64,000 bases of DNA from Asterias rubens (lineage: Eukaryota; Echinodermata; Asteroidea; Forcipulatida; Asteriidae): positions 8,061,036 through 8,125,035 of the forward strand of contig NC_047073.1 in assembly GCF_902459465.1 (NCBI RefSeq), in the 5' to 3' direction. Within the stretch, counting starts at the first letter, position 1, and each line of letters opens with the position of its first letter. The notes under the pieces were generated by a model. That model was not told where the DNA came from. It saw only the letters and a program-made list of their open reading frames with translations, and did not search any database. Below are positions 37,439-49,900 of the stretch, in pieces. The position numbers and the translations under genes are program-made.

Positions 37439-37447
37439 TTTGTTTGT

Positions 37448-37494
<47 letters not shown>

Positions 37495-37500
37495 TTACTT
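37180..37500 (+). repeat. TTTA / TTTG tetranucleotide array
   Basis: Blocks in order: TTTA (about 37190-37274), TTTG about 26 copies (37275-37380), TTTA about 15 copies (37381-37438), TTTG two copies, then TTTA about 13 copies. It is open in three frames, giving FIYL/FVCL repeats that are not genes. Confidence 0.95.
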
Positions 37501-38340
37501 TATTTATTAATTGATTGTTTGATTGTTTGATATATTTATCTATTTATATTTATTTATTTATATTTATTAATCCATTATTTATTTTTTTGGATATATTTAT
37601 GTTGAAAAGAGCTCATTTCCGTTGCGTGTGTTGTTATTTTATTTTTTGTTATTTATTCATTTACTGATTCACCTATTTGTTTAGCCATATATTGAATTTT
37701 CGTTGTTGTTTTGTTGTTTTTATTGCTTTATTCATATTTAATCATCTGTTTATTGATGTAAGAGTTTAAGTGGAAAAGGTGATTGCTTGATTAACTTTTT
37801 CATTGATTGACCTATTTTTTGTTAAATCCATCCCTTTATTGAATTATTTGTTGCTTTATCTCTTTTTTACAGGTACTTTTCTAATTATTTATTCATTCAT
37901 TTGTTAATACTTTTTATTTATTTGTTTTAATTAACTATTTATTTGTTTATTTATTTATTTGCTATTTGCTTGTCTAATTTCTGGTTTTGGGTTGTTATTT
38001 TAATTTGTGCTTTGTGTAAACAGATTATTTATATTAGTATTTATTTCAAATTATTATTATTTTCCAAAGAGAGTATTTTATATAGTGTGTTTGCTTCCCT
38101 ATGTGACTGGATTAACAGGCTTTCGAGCTACAGTGTTTAATTATACTTTTGTTGATCCTGGCCATCACATTAGGGTTGTTTTATAATTTCCTGTGCCCTT
38201 ATTGTTTTTCTTGCTTTGTATTTACTTTTGTACATGTACTTATAATTATCTATTTTGACATACTGTCTGCTTTTATTTGTAATTGTTTATTGGCCAAATA
38301 AAGAATAAGAATAAGAATAAGAATAATAAGTGAAGTAATA
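37500..38340 (+). mobile_element. T-rich sequence ending in a LINE-like tail
   Basis: T-rich, no exon seen. It ends with GTTTATTGGCCAAATAAAGA and AATAAG repeats at 38296-38325, a common 3' end form of non-LTR retroelements. The 5' limit is unclear. Confidence 0.35.
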
Positions 38341-38627
38341 AGCGAGGTGTGTTTGTGCTGGTGGTGGTGTCGTGACGGGTTCGGTTAGTGGGAGTGGGGG
38401 GGGGGGGGAGAGCAAGATTTCCAAATGTCTTGAAAATTTCAATTCTACGACTTACTAAATCCTGCCCTTCTGCTCTCAAAGATCTATTTCGGAAGTTTCA
38501 GTGGGTTTTTGAGGGGGAGGGGGGGCAAGTTATTGACTTGTTTCAAGTTGGGTTTAATGCTAACCCAAGTCAACCTCAGTACAAGATGTTTTTTAACGAC
38601 TTCCGATAATAATCAGAGTTAATTGGC

Positions 38628-39180
38628 GCTTTCAATTCAATTCAACTCTTTATTCGTCATGCGCAGCATGAAAATCACTTTCTCGATTTGCACACTAAAA
38701 TACAGTTCTTAAAAATAGCACAAAACATACATAAACCGTAGAAATTAAAACAGCAACAATATAATTAGAATATCACATTGAACAAATAAATAGTGTTAAA
38801 ATACACTGGAATTAAAATATACTTTAAAACAGAAAATAAACCAAGGATGACTTGAAGAGGAAAGGGGTGAAAAAGGAGAGAAGGAAGTGTGGGGGCGGGG
38901 GAGACAATGCATGGGAACGAGGGAGAGGCCATAGGTGACATGGATTGGTAAAGTTGTTGTTAAAATAAGATATTGCACTGGGTAAGAAGGAGAGTTCTTT
39001 TGGTGACAATAGGTCACCAAGACAAGAGAATGGTGACCAGCAATTAACATGTAGGGATTTACGTAATGTTGCGTGAACACAGATGCCTAATTTTCTTTTA
39101 TTAAAGTGGTAGTTTTTTGGTATTGTGGCGGAATAGACTTGTTTACTACTTAATCCCGGGCCTACTTTCACCCTCAGAGT
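38628..39180 (-). mobile_element. Reversed LINE 3' region with TTCAA tail
   Basis: TTCAATTCAATTCAA followed by CTCTTTATTCGTCATGCGCA is the reversed 3' end of a non-LTR element. About 500 bp of A-rich untranslated-like sequence follows. No ORF2 motif is visible. Confidence 0.45.
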
Positions 39181-40415
39181 TTGGATTAATAAGCTACTGA
39201 GCGTTAAGGAGCTATGTCCGTTTTGGAGGAAATTAACCGCCGATCGTAGTCAATTGTCTAGCTCTTATAATAACAGGTAATCAATGCACAAAATAAATCA
39301 CAATGGACAGTTTAATTCAGAACAACAAACATCAATCAGTTTAATTATATTGGCCATCTCAAGTATCGTTCACAGAATATCAGTGGTTGAATTAGATAAC
39401 AATGAATAAACAAATCACTTAGTAAACCATGTACTGTGTCCCTGTTCAACCAGGTGTGCCCGTAAAACCACTATAAGGCCACCACCGCGCCAAGTCAACC
39501 AGTACACCCGAGCCTTGACGGTACACTAGGGTTCGAGGCTGGTTCCAAATGGTCGACCACAGTACGGCCGTCATATGGCAAAACAGTGCAACTCATTTTG
39601 TGGTGTTTTTGAGAAAAACAGTTGTCTGGGTAAGTTGGGGGCGCTCTTTTCATATAGCCCGGTCTCGTTTTCGCACGTGGCTCCATTATCAAGATACAAC
39701 TAGACAAATTGTGGTCTTTTTGCCTTTTTGTGTGTTTTAGTATGGCAAAACGCATTATGTTGACTTAGATACTTTGTTCTGCACTTTATTTTATGGCAAA
39801 ACGGTCCATTTATAAGAAGCATTCTTCTGCTTGACTGTAGCTATGTGTTCAGCACGTCAGTGTTTATCTGGTAGAAGAGGCTTTCATTATGATGTAGTGT
39901 TTTGGCTTTAGTAAATTTTTACCACTACGGTAGTGTTCACATGGCAGAACGCCTTATCTGTATGATACACCGTTTTTGCAAACAAAGAAATTCAGAAATG
40001 TTTCATTCTATGTTAGACTTTTTACATGGCAAAACAATGTATCTACAAGACGCTTCATTACTCCCTATCTTTTAATGTGTAAAGGACTCGTACAATGTAA
40101 TACATGTGAAGCAGTGTTTTGATTTGCCAGATATGGTGGTATGTGCATGACAGTATGATCTCATGGCTAGATCTAGACCATCTAACAGCATGCTATGCGC
40201 AATGCTACAGCACCAACTGCAACAACATGTAGCCTTTTAGTTCAACTAAAATGAATGAGAAAATAGAAACCATTACAAAAACAGTAAGTTTTAATGAGCA
40301 TGAACTGCTCATGCTGTACTAGACATAGGCATCCTTCGAACCCAGTCCATAATGTTATGAATTGTAATGTCATTAACTCAAGCTGTGAATTGCCATACAT
40401 CTACATGTACACATT
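39180..40415. other. Gene-free stretch
   Basis: No exon recognised. GGGTTCGAGGCTGGTTCC at 39530 resembles a tRNA B-box and recurs in altered form at 20440 and 41743, so it may be part of a SINE-like family that also shares AATGGTCGACCA and TTAGTTAACC words. ATGGCAAAAC words recur often from 39575 to 41700. Confidence 0.3.
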
Positions 40416-40417
40416 TT

Positions 40418-40706
40418 TTGTAGTGCAAGTTTACTGTTTTGTATGGTGCAAGTTATACTGTTTTGTAGGTGTAAGTTTACTGTTTTGTAGGTGTAAGTTT
40501 ACTGTTTTGTAGGTGTAAGTTTACTGTTTTGTAGGTGTAAGTTTACTGTTTTGTAGGTGCAAGTTTACTGTTTTGTAGGTGTAAGTTTACTGTTTTGTAG
40601 GTGTAAGTTTACTGTTTTGTAGGTGCAAGTTTACAGTTTTGTATGGTGCAAGTTTACTGTTTTGTATAGTGCAAGTTTACTGTTTTGTGTGGTGCAAGTT
40701 CAATAC
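40418..40706 (+). repeat. 22-bp minisatellite
   Basis: About 12 units of GTGTAAGTTTACTGTTTTGT plus AG, with GTGCAAG variants at both edges. Non-coding. Confidence 0.9.
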
Positions 40707-42256
40707 ACTAATAAAAATAATTAGAAATTTGTACCGCAAAACATGAATTGTTTTTTTACAAAATCCTTAAAATACTCTTTAAAACCTCACCGTAATGAGC
40801 CGGAAACTAAATTTTTGTTTCTCCCCAGTTCCCCAAATCACTTATTAAAAAAAAAAAAAAAAAAAAATAGTAGATTCAAACCAGTTCGAAAACAAGATTT
40901 CTTGTTTCGGTTGATTAATGAGATCAAAACTGCCTTAGTGATGTTTTCATACTTACATATTGTAAGTTGAGTTGTATTTATTGATGTGTTGTTGTTCGAT
41001 AAAGTTCATAAATGTGAATAATGTTGACCCAATTTGTAAAGTCATAATAAACAAAGATTTAATTTGAATCAATCGAAAATTACTTCTTCGCCCCATGTTT
41101 CTTTCTAAAAGGGATATTCAAATTTTGACAATTAACGTTTTTGGTTGATAAATACTTGTGATACAATTGTTTAAAAAAATTGTTTTTACACAGTTTAATA
41201 GGATCGTACAATTAGATACGTTGTTCTGCCATAAATTGACGTTTGTGTTAAACCTTTAAAATCGTTTACATTGTTTTGGTAGGAAATATTTTGGAAAAAC
41301 GGACAATTTATGGGAAGCAAGATAAGATACTTTGTTTTGCCATGAAATTTCGGGAAGAACATTACTAATGAATTTTTAAATTAATGTTTGATGCATTGTT
41401 TTGCCATAAAAATACATTATTTAATATTAGTAACATAAGTTGCATTATTGTCAATGAAATAACAAAAGTGGCAAATTAGACAATTTGTTTGGTAAAACAA
41501 TGTAACTTCGCTTAAATATTAATAACAACAAAACCATTTGTTCTTTTCAAACGATTTTTTTCTGGCTGATATGTCAACAACTCACAAATATTCTGTAACA
41601 GTTTTAGTTGAATAGAGAAATACATTAAAAAATGGCAGACGATGAATCTTTGAAGCACTTTTTCTTAAAATGCTCATTTTCGAGTTGCATTGTTTTGCCA
41701 TGTGACGGCCGAGTAGTCAACCAATGGTCGACCAGCTTGGGTTCGAGTCAAAATGGTCAACCTTTAGTTAACCATTGTGCACACTCGAACTTGCTCTAAG
41801 TTGCAACGGGTACGAAGTGTCTGACAACCTAAATGTGGTGTATACTAGAACTAAAATATTTTACACGAAACGGTCATTTTCCAAGTCTATACGCATACAT
41901 CGTGAAATTCCGTTTTTTTTTTAATCTCTGAACTCGACTGATTGATAATTTGACTTTCCGATAATTTGTCAGCAATAAACTTTCACCAAGAGTAAACTAA
42001 AACCACAAATTTTGTGAACACTACTTTTTAATCTAAGTTCTATTTTATCCTGATGGTGACGACCGAATAACCAAGTATATGTACGAACAGTATTAATTTA
42101 TTTTATTTAAATTTAATCTCCATCCATAATCTGACCTCAAAGTATTAAATTCACCGCATGACTAAGACCAAACTCTTATTCTGTAAATGCACAGCTTTTA
42201 GAACCATATAACCGTGTACTAAGTTAATAATTACTTTGTCCTTTAACATGAGTCTT

Positions 42257-42610
42257 GTTTAAAGGCACTGCACAGCTTTGGTCAATGGGTCATTTGTTTC
42301 TTGGATGATTGTGATAGAGGAAAATATGTTCTATCAAGTGATTTTTATTTTGTTGATTTTTGGAATGATGCGTTATTTCAAAAATTGGGTCAAAGGTCAC
42401 GATAACATATTAAAGATCATAGTGACTTGTACAAAAATAGTCATAAACTTGTAAATTTTGAAGAGCCCAACTGTTTCTTAGTGGATTCTGATAGAGGAAG
42501 ACATGCTCTATCAAATGATTTTTATTTCGTTGATTTTTGGAATGATACATTATTTCAAAAACGGGGTCAAAGGTTACGATAACATATTAAAGATTACAGT
42601 GACCTACATT
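42257..42610 (+). repeat. Two-unit tandem repeat of about 190 bp
   Basis: GATAGAGGAAAATATGTTCT plus the following ATCAAGTGATTTTTATTTTG and GGGTCAAAGGTCACGATAAC recurs at about 42490-42600 with small changes. It begins with TTTAAAGGCACTGCACAGCT, so the pair probably forms the left part of another TTAA-type element. Confidence 0.65.
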
Positions 42611-42889
42611 TCAGAAAATTTATTTTTGATGAAAGAATTGATTTGAGCATGCAATTCTCATCAATTTGATACCAAATTTGCATATATGTGATATAAATTG
42701 ACATGGTTATGACATATTTTTACCAAAAAGGTGGTATTTTACCCTAAAAATGTCAGACCACATGGAAAGTCCGATCGGGCTGAAAATTTGTGTGCATTCA
42801 TTGCTCATTAGGACCTACAAGCACAGCAATTTTTATCAAAATCGGAAGACATGAGGTAAAAAAGTGCGTTGGTCTGACATGGAATGACC

Positions 42890-43571
42890 CAAATGTGAAA
42901 AACCAGTCTTCTCCTCACCTTGCTGTATCTCAACATATGCATAAAATAACAAACCTGTGAAAATTTGAGCTCAATATTGGTCGTCGAAGTTGCGAGATAA
43001 TAATGGAAGAAAAAACACCCTTGTCACTTAAAGGCATTGGGCACTATTGGTAATAACTCAAAATAATTTTTTGCATAAAACCTTACTTGGTAACGAGTAA
43101 TGGGGAGAGGTTGATAGTATAAACATTGTTAGGAACGGCTCCCTCTGAAGAAATGTAGTTTTCAAGAAACAAGTAATTTTCCACGAATTTGATTTCGAGA
43201 TCTCAGATTTACAACTTGAGGTCTCGAAATCAGGCATCAGGAAGCACACAACTTCGTGTGACAAGGGTGTTTTTTCTTTCATTATTATCTCACAACTTCG
43301 ATGACCGACTGAGCTGAAATTTTCACAGGTTTGTTATTATTTGTATGCATGTGTTGAGATACAGCAAGTGAGAAGACTGGTCTTTGACAGTTACCAATAG
43401 TGTCCACTGTCTTTAAGTTGTGTGCTTTCAGATGCTTGAAATCGAGGCCTCAGCTGTGGTCTCGAATTCAATTCAATTATTTTATTAAATGTTTTATACT
43501 ATCAACACCTCTCGTAGTTTTAATGGTAAAACTTATTTTGAGTAGTTACCAATAGTGTCCAGTGCCTTTAA
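42890..43571. mobile_element. MITE family A interrupted by a second family A element
   Basis: Outer sequence from CCAGTCTTCTCCTCACC to CACCCTTGTCAC stops at 43027. A complete family A copy with TTAA at 43028-43031 and 43413-43416 follows. The outer element resumes with GTTGTGTGCTTTCAGATGCT and ends at TTAA 43568. The outer left terminus is not clear. Confidence 0.75.
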
Positions 43572-43949
43572 ACAAGTTGTACAATCACGTGGAGCCTGAG
43601 CACTTCTGGGTCAGTTTGACCCGGACTCTAGTCAGCCAAAACGAAATAGAAAAGAGTCAAACTGACACAATCAAAACAACCTTATAATCTTTACACGACC
43701 TCAAATTGTTGTACCGTTGTATCACTAAAACTTTAAAACTATGATTGTGCCCCATCTTAGAGTAGATACTTTGACACAGATACAAGAAGGACGTCATAAT
43801 AAATAGTTCCAAAGGAGGCAGAAAGATCAATAAATGTCAGAAACAAACCCGATATTTTGTCCAAATTATAGATAAAATATAATGTTGAACCCCGAGTTAT
43901 AAAAATTACTATTTTTGAACTGTGACATTTTGCATCAATGACCTTTGAT

Positions 43950-46900
43950 CTATGCATCTTTTCTGACGTCATCAGCCAGTTTTTCCAGAGTGCGCATGAG
44001 TTGTTGTTTCTCTTCCAATGGGGAGTCCGTGTCCAGTTCAGGTTTATGCATAGAAATGACCGAACGATCTGTATTAATATGAGAAAAGTAAAGACAATAA
44101 GAAAAACAGGGTGTCTATTAAAAGTTCGAAAATGTTATAAGGTGAAGGTATGGGTATAGTTTGATGGTGTCTTCGAAGGCAAAGTATGGAACCGTTCAAT
44201 TAATTTTAATCTAGAAATGTAGAAATACACAATAAAACTAACCTGTGAAAATATCAAAAGGTGGCGTTTTTGATGAGGCAGAAACTCTAGAGGGGTTTCA
44301 ACGTCCACGCATGAAGAATAATCCCTCATTGGAATAGAAACGTTCCACGCACGAAACGTGTCTCAAATTGAATTTTTTATTATCTAAAATCTTTTCAAAA
44401 ATGCTATACACTTTCAACGGTCAGTTTAGTCTTATTTCGTCCTCTCTCGAGGAAACGAACGTTTATTTAGTTCCAACCAAATAATTTAGAAATGTTTGTA
44501 TTTCTTATATTCTTGTTTGTTTACGTCACTTTAGGGGATCCACACACTCATTAGTCAATTAATGGTATGGAATTTGGATGGGGGGGGGGGGGTAATATAT
44601 AAATGCGCACCCAAATACAACTGCGCACTTGGTTGTTGAGCGACCTTCTCTGCAACACACAGCCACACGACGGTATCCGCACCCTGTTCCGGTGCGCGCA
44701 GTTTGCTCTTTCCATCACGGGTCCTCTTAGTCACTCGAAGGAATTTGTACAACAATGGCGTGTCCGTTATCCCAGGACGCATTGCCGAGAAGTGCACGTT
44801 CGGATACTCCTTGGCCCACATTTCAGTCATGATCAGTTGTTGACGCTGCATGTATGGATGAAATGTACATGACGTCATTAACCGCCATTTTGGAAAAGTG
44901 CACTCGTGTGCGCGCTACGCACGACTCTCAGCCAATGATGGCTGCACGTGTGCACGTTTCGTGAAAGACAGCGGTCAATGTAGGGGTCTATAGATTGGGG
45001 TTGTATTGAATCGTAAATCTTATTCTTGCAAAAACTTTCACACTAAAAATGAAATGACCGACAAACGTAATTATTGTGTCATAACTTTAAGGGACAAAAA
45101 TGAAGAAAAAAAATCAAGATTTTATTTTGCAAGAAATATCAGTCAGTTGTCAATGGAACTTCTTCGAAATTGAGTAGATTCTATACTCTGTGACAATTGT
45201 AACTGTATTCCAAATATTATTGAACCGTTTGTCATGTCCTAAAGAAATAAACGGTTGTCCCCGGTATAAATAGGTAAACAAGTACATGATAATGAAACTG
45301 TATACCTTGCCCCGTGCATAGCAATCGTGTCCATCGAATGGTTCCATGTTTTCGTTGTTAAGATCGGAGAGATTCAGTTTTTCTGGGTAGACACCGCATG
45401 TAGAAACCATGATCTGTAAAAAATGTAAACAGTACTTTTATTTTTTACCTATAACACCAAATAAGAATCTGTTGTTTTTCCAAGGATTTTATTTTTGTTT
45501 TACAAACTTGTCATTCCCTTATAAAAATTGATGGGCAAAGGCCATTTATTGAAACATAACTGATTGATTATTTATCTTGTATTTGTCCATGTGTATTTAT
45601 TCGAGCCTCGAAGTGTTACGTCAAACGTTGTTCAGGCGTAATAATTTACGTCGAGTAAAACGATATGCTACCTCACAGATAGGCGTAACTCACCACTCGT
45701 GATCCAGGCGTCTTGTTGATGGTCGGTAGCAAAGTCTTCGTAAGAAGGTACGGCCCCATGGTATTTATTGCGAAGTTTTTTTCAAAACCGAAGTCCGTAA
45801 TCTCTCTTGTATATACTACATCTGCAGCATTGTTCACCTTGCACGATAATTAAAAAAAAACAATAAAATGGCATTGCCTATAGAAAAACACAGAATCACT
45901 TCTTTGTAGGGTTTTAGTAATAATTACACATTTTGTTAGAGTTTTGTTACTCTTTGTAGAAAACAAAACACAATTTCCACATATTATTTGAATTGGCCTT
46001 TGGTTTAAAGATAATGAAGCTTCCCTTAAAGGCAGTGGACACTATTGGTAATTGTCAGACTAGCCTTCACAGTTGGTGTATCTCAACATATGCATAAAAT
46101 AACAAACCTGTGAAAATTTGAGCTCAATCGGTCATCGAACTTGCCAGATAATAATGAAACCACCCTTGTCACACGAAGTTGTGTGTGTTTAGATGGTTGA
46201 TTTCGAGACCTCAAGTTCTAAACCTGAGGTCTCGAAATCAAATTCGTGGAAAATTACTTCTTTCTCGAAAACTATGGCACTTCAGAGGGAGCCGTTTCTC
46301 ACAATGTTTTATACCATCATCCTCTCCCCAGTACTCATCACCAAGAAAGGCTTTATGTTAATAAATATTTTGAGTAATTACCAATAGTGTCCACTGCCTT
46401 TAAAATATTACTTGCTGTGATGTGGTGTAGTTTTTGAGAAATGAGTAAAACAATGTCACGAAAATAATTTTCGACTCATGAGACGAAAATCATTTAAGCA
46501 GGTACACTGTATCAACCCGTATTGATATTTAAATACCAGAACTGGTAAATACTTTGTATGCTCTCTCATGAGACGAACACTATTTCCGTGACATTGTTTT
46601 ACTAACTTATCAAAACAACAGCACCTCAGCAATCCAGATTTTAAGGGAAGATTTCTACCATCATTATCTTCAGACCGTGTGAGTTAAGGGTAGACAGTGG
46701 ACATTTCGTTTTGTGTCATACAAAAAGTATCCAAAGCCCTTAAAGGGGCCTGTGTCGTCATGATCAAACAGGCCATGTACATGGAATTGTGAACTTTCAC
46801 CCATAGTAATGCTGCACGCACGTGCCCTCACATGCAACCTCAGAGTGCAACCTCACATGTAAACAGGGCTTTTTTATGACAGGCACCTTTAAACTAACAA

Positions 46901-49900
46901 AATAGTTGAATAGTCACTTAATTATGCAGCAGGTGCTTCAACATTCAGTTGTTTCCTGCAAAGTATATGTGGGACTGCGTTTGAGACCTTCTCTTTTTTT
47001 ACACAGCACCTTGTAATGGTTGACAAGGTGCTAGCTGTGGCGCAATATGCGGCCAATAAAACTTGGAACACCGGGGCGAATTCTCTTTTCGATTAGTGCA
47101 CTGGGTTCTTCTACGTACGTTACTCAACACAATGGACAAACGGCCGTTAAAGCCCACCATCTATACATGTCTAAAACGCTATGTTTTTAAAGTACAATCA
47201 AGTCGTAAACTACTTTGACTGCAAATTTCTCCCACTTTATACAAATCACATAGGCCTACAACGACTTCATTTTATTCCTTACATTAACATGACAGGGCTC
47301 ACCAAAATGATGACTTTGTCCAAATGTAATGATTTGAACATGATATAGAAAGGTTTGCGGTAACACCATATAATGACTATCTCTAATGAGTTGGGGTGGT
47401 TCTGAAAAGAACCGTCGGTCTCAACTCGGCGTTTCGATCAGTATGCTCTGATCGTCTTCTTGAGAAAAGATAGTCATTACATGGTGTTACCACAAACCTT
47501 TCTATATCGTATTTCCACCATGCAAAGTTTCAAATCCTACTGATTTGAACATGGTAAAACCATAGAGAAAGGACCACTCTATGGCAAAACAAAATACGTT
47601 TAAAGGCACCTGGAAATAGGAATTGTTTTCTTTTAAACATAAGAGTATATGTTTATTAACAATAAAACAATTTTTTTTTTTTTTTTCACGATTTATATGT
47701 AAAAAAAAAAAAAAAGTGCTGGGGGGGGGGGGGGGTTGACTCCACCTACCCATTTTGTGAAGGAAGACTTTGCCTCGATCAAACATAGACCCCCCCTCGA
47801 TGCGTAGATAAACACACATGCAAAAGTACATGTGACGTGAGTTTGTACGCTGCGAAAAAGGTTTTTTTCTGGCATTTTTCCGGCAATGCCGACCAGGTGT
47901 ATTGCTGCTGGATGCAGCAAAACAACTAAAGATGGGGTCAGTCTTCATCTGTTTCCTGCAGATCCCAAGTATAGGCGGTTGTGGGCTGCGAAAGTCAGAT
48001 TAACTAGAGCAAAGTGGTCCGGTCCGACGTCTTTTTCAGCGCTATGCAGCGAACACTTCGAGCCGTTGTGCTTCGAATCCGGGATACACCACTCATTTGA
48101 CATGACGAGAAGAGCCATTCTTAAACACGACGCCGTCCCAACAATTTTTCCAGCTAGTGGGAAGTCGAAGAAGGTATCTGAAAGACGTGACGAACCCAGA
48201 GGAGCATTTGCTAAACGTGAAAAAATTCGGGTAAGTTTGAACTTTGAGGGTATGTTTTTAGCTTTTGCCAAGTGACACGTTAATTGTTGGTACCGCATGC
48301 GATTCACCGTGCGTGCAGGTCCTATGTGACCGTCCGCACATTATACAGCAGCCATAGTGCGTGCGTGCAGTCTGCTCCGTGGCCGTATTTCTATAATAAT
48401 ACGTAGGCAGACCCACATATTACAACCCATTTGGTCACTAAAAAGTCGCAAAGTTAAATAAAAATAGCAGCAATAGCTTTTGTAAAAACCACAAGGCGTT
48501 CAACATGTTCAAGTTTCAATGTACGTATGTGTGTAAAATCGTGTATAAATTTGTTTTGATGTGCCATGTTCCCAGACGTAATGTACGGGGGCCTGACTAC
48601 AAATTTTCTCTATAAATATCGCGCCTTGAATTACGTCACGAACAGCGCCCTCTCGGGTCGAGGCCTACTCGTAAATTTGTAAATACAATCAAAACTAATA
48701 TTTTTAAACCTTAGTTAACTTTTTATTTACATTCCTCTCATAAAAACACATATTTTAGTGACAAAAGCTTTATTTAAAAAAAATACCACTTCCAGGGACT
48801 TTAAAACAATTACATTCAAGTTTGTCGTTTACTGTGGGGGATGCCATCTTGTTTATGACCCGCTGCCTGGTGATCGTGAGATGTCGGGCGCATCATGGAT
48901 ATGCATAAAGATGACGTCGGGTAACTTGCAACGCTCACGTCACGACTTAGTACACGCGACGTCACATCATGCATATTCATAACTCTTCAGACAGGCCAGA
49001 CTTGCCCATCTAATGAATATGCCAACTTATGCAGATCAGCCGGCGCCATGTCAAAAGTGATAAAATTAAGACCATTCCATACCAAAACATGAAGCTCCTT
49101 CCAGTCCTTCGCGAACTTTGTTGCAAATTCGTAGACCTCTCTGGGCTTGGATAGCTCCAGTACGTGTAGATGTATGTTCTGGGACAGGAAATAAGAATGT
49201 GTAAACTATAAAGGGAAATAAAAACACTTTCTTCATTAATGATAATATCGGAATTTAGCCAATTTAGAAGTTGAAAAATTAGGGGAAAAGATCGTACAGG
49301 GTATTGAAACGTTTAAATTACTGAAGAAGAAAAACCCAGATAATATGACCCGTTAGGCAGTGGTGTACAGACTATTAAAGAACCTGAATGACAAAAGGTA
49401 CTCGGCGGTCTGGCTTCCTACCCCTCCAACATTTTCGAAAGCTCCCAGCTCTACATATGTCCTTGGCTATGTTTTTTTTAGTCGCCGCTCTATCATAATA
49501 CCTGATTGAAAACTTACTTTAGAGTCTATTTTTCAGCCAAAAAAACACACACAAAACAAAACAAACTGCACTTTTATGCCGATGCTGGTATGACACTTGG
49601 CGTTAAAACAAAACAACAGTGAGTGTTATTTTACAGCGACCTTGCTGGTACACCAATATTTGCTGGTATGACGTATAGGCGTTAAAAAACACATCAAGTT
49701 GTATATGCTGATGGATAATAAGTCTTCGCCTCGGGAAGATAGGCTGCTCCGGGGATCACCTCGAGTGACTAGTTTCACTATGCCACTCGAAGCAGTCAAT
49801 CTTTGTGTACTACTGTTATAAACTCGAAAAATGTAAGTTTCACTAATCACTAATCGACTGCGGATCACTCACCTCGTTCCCAGTTTTCTCAACAACCTCT

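Noticed and set aside
37120-37530. Long ORFs coding FIYLFIYL and LFVCLFVC repeats
   Set aside because: They are translations of the TTTA/TTTG array in three frames and have no gene structure.
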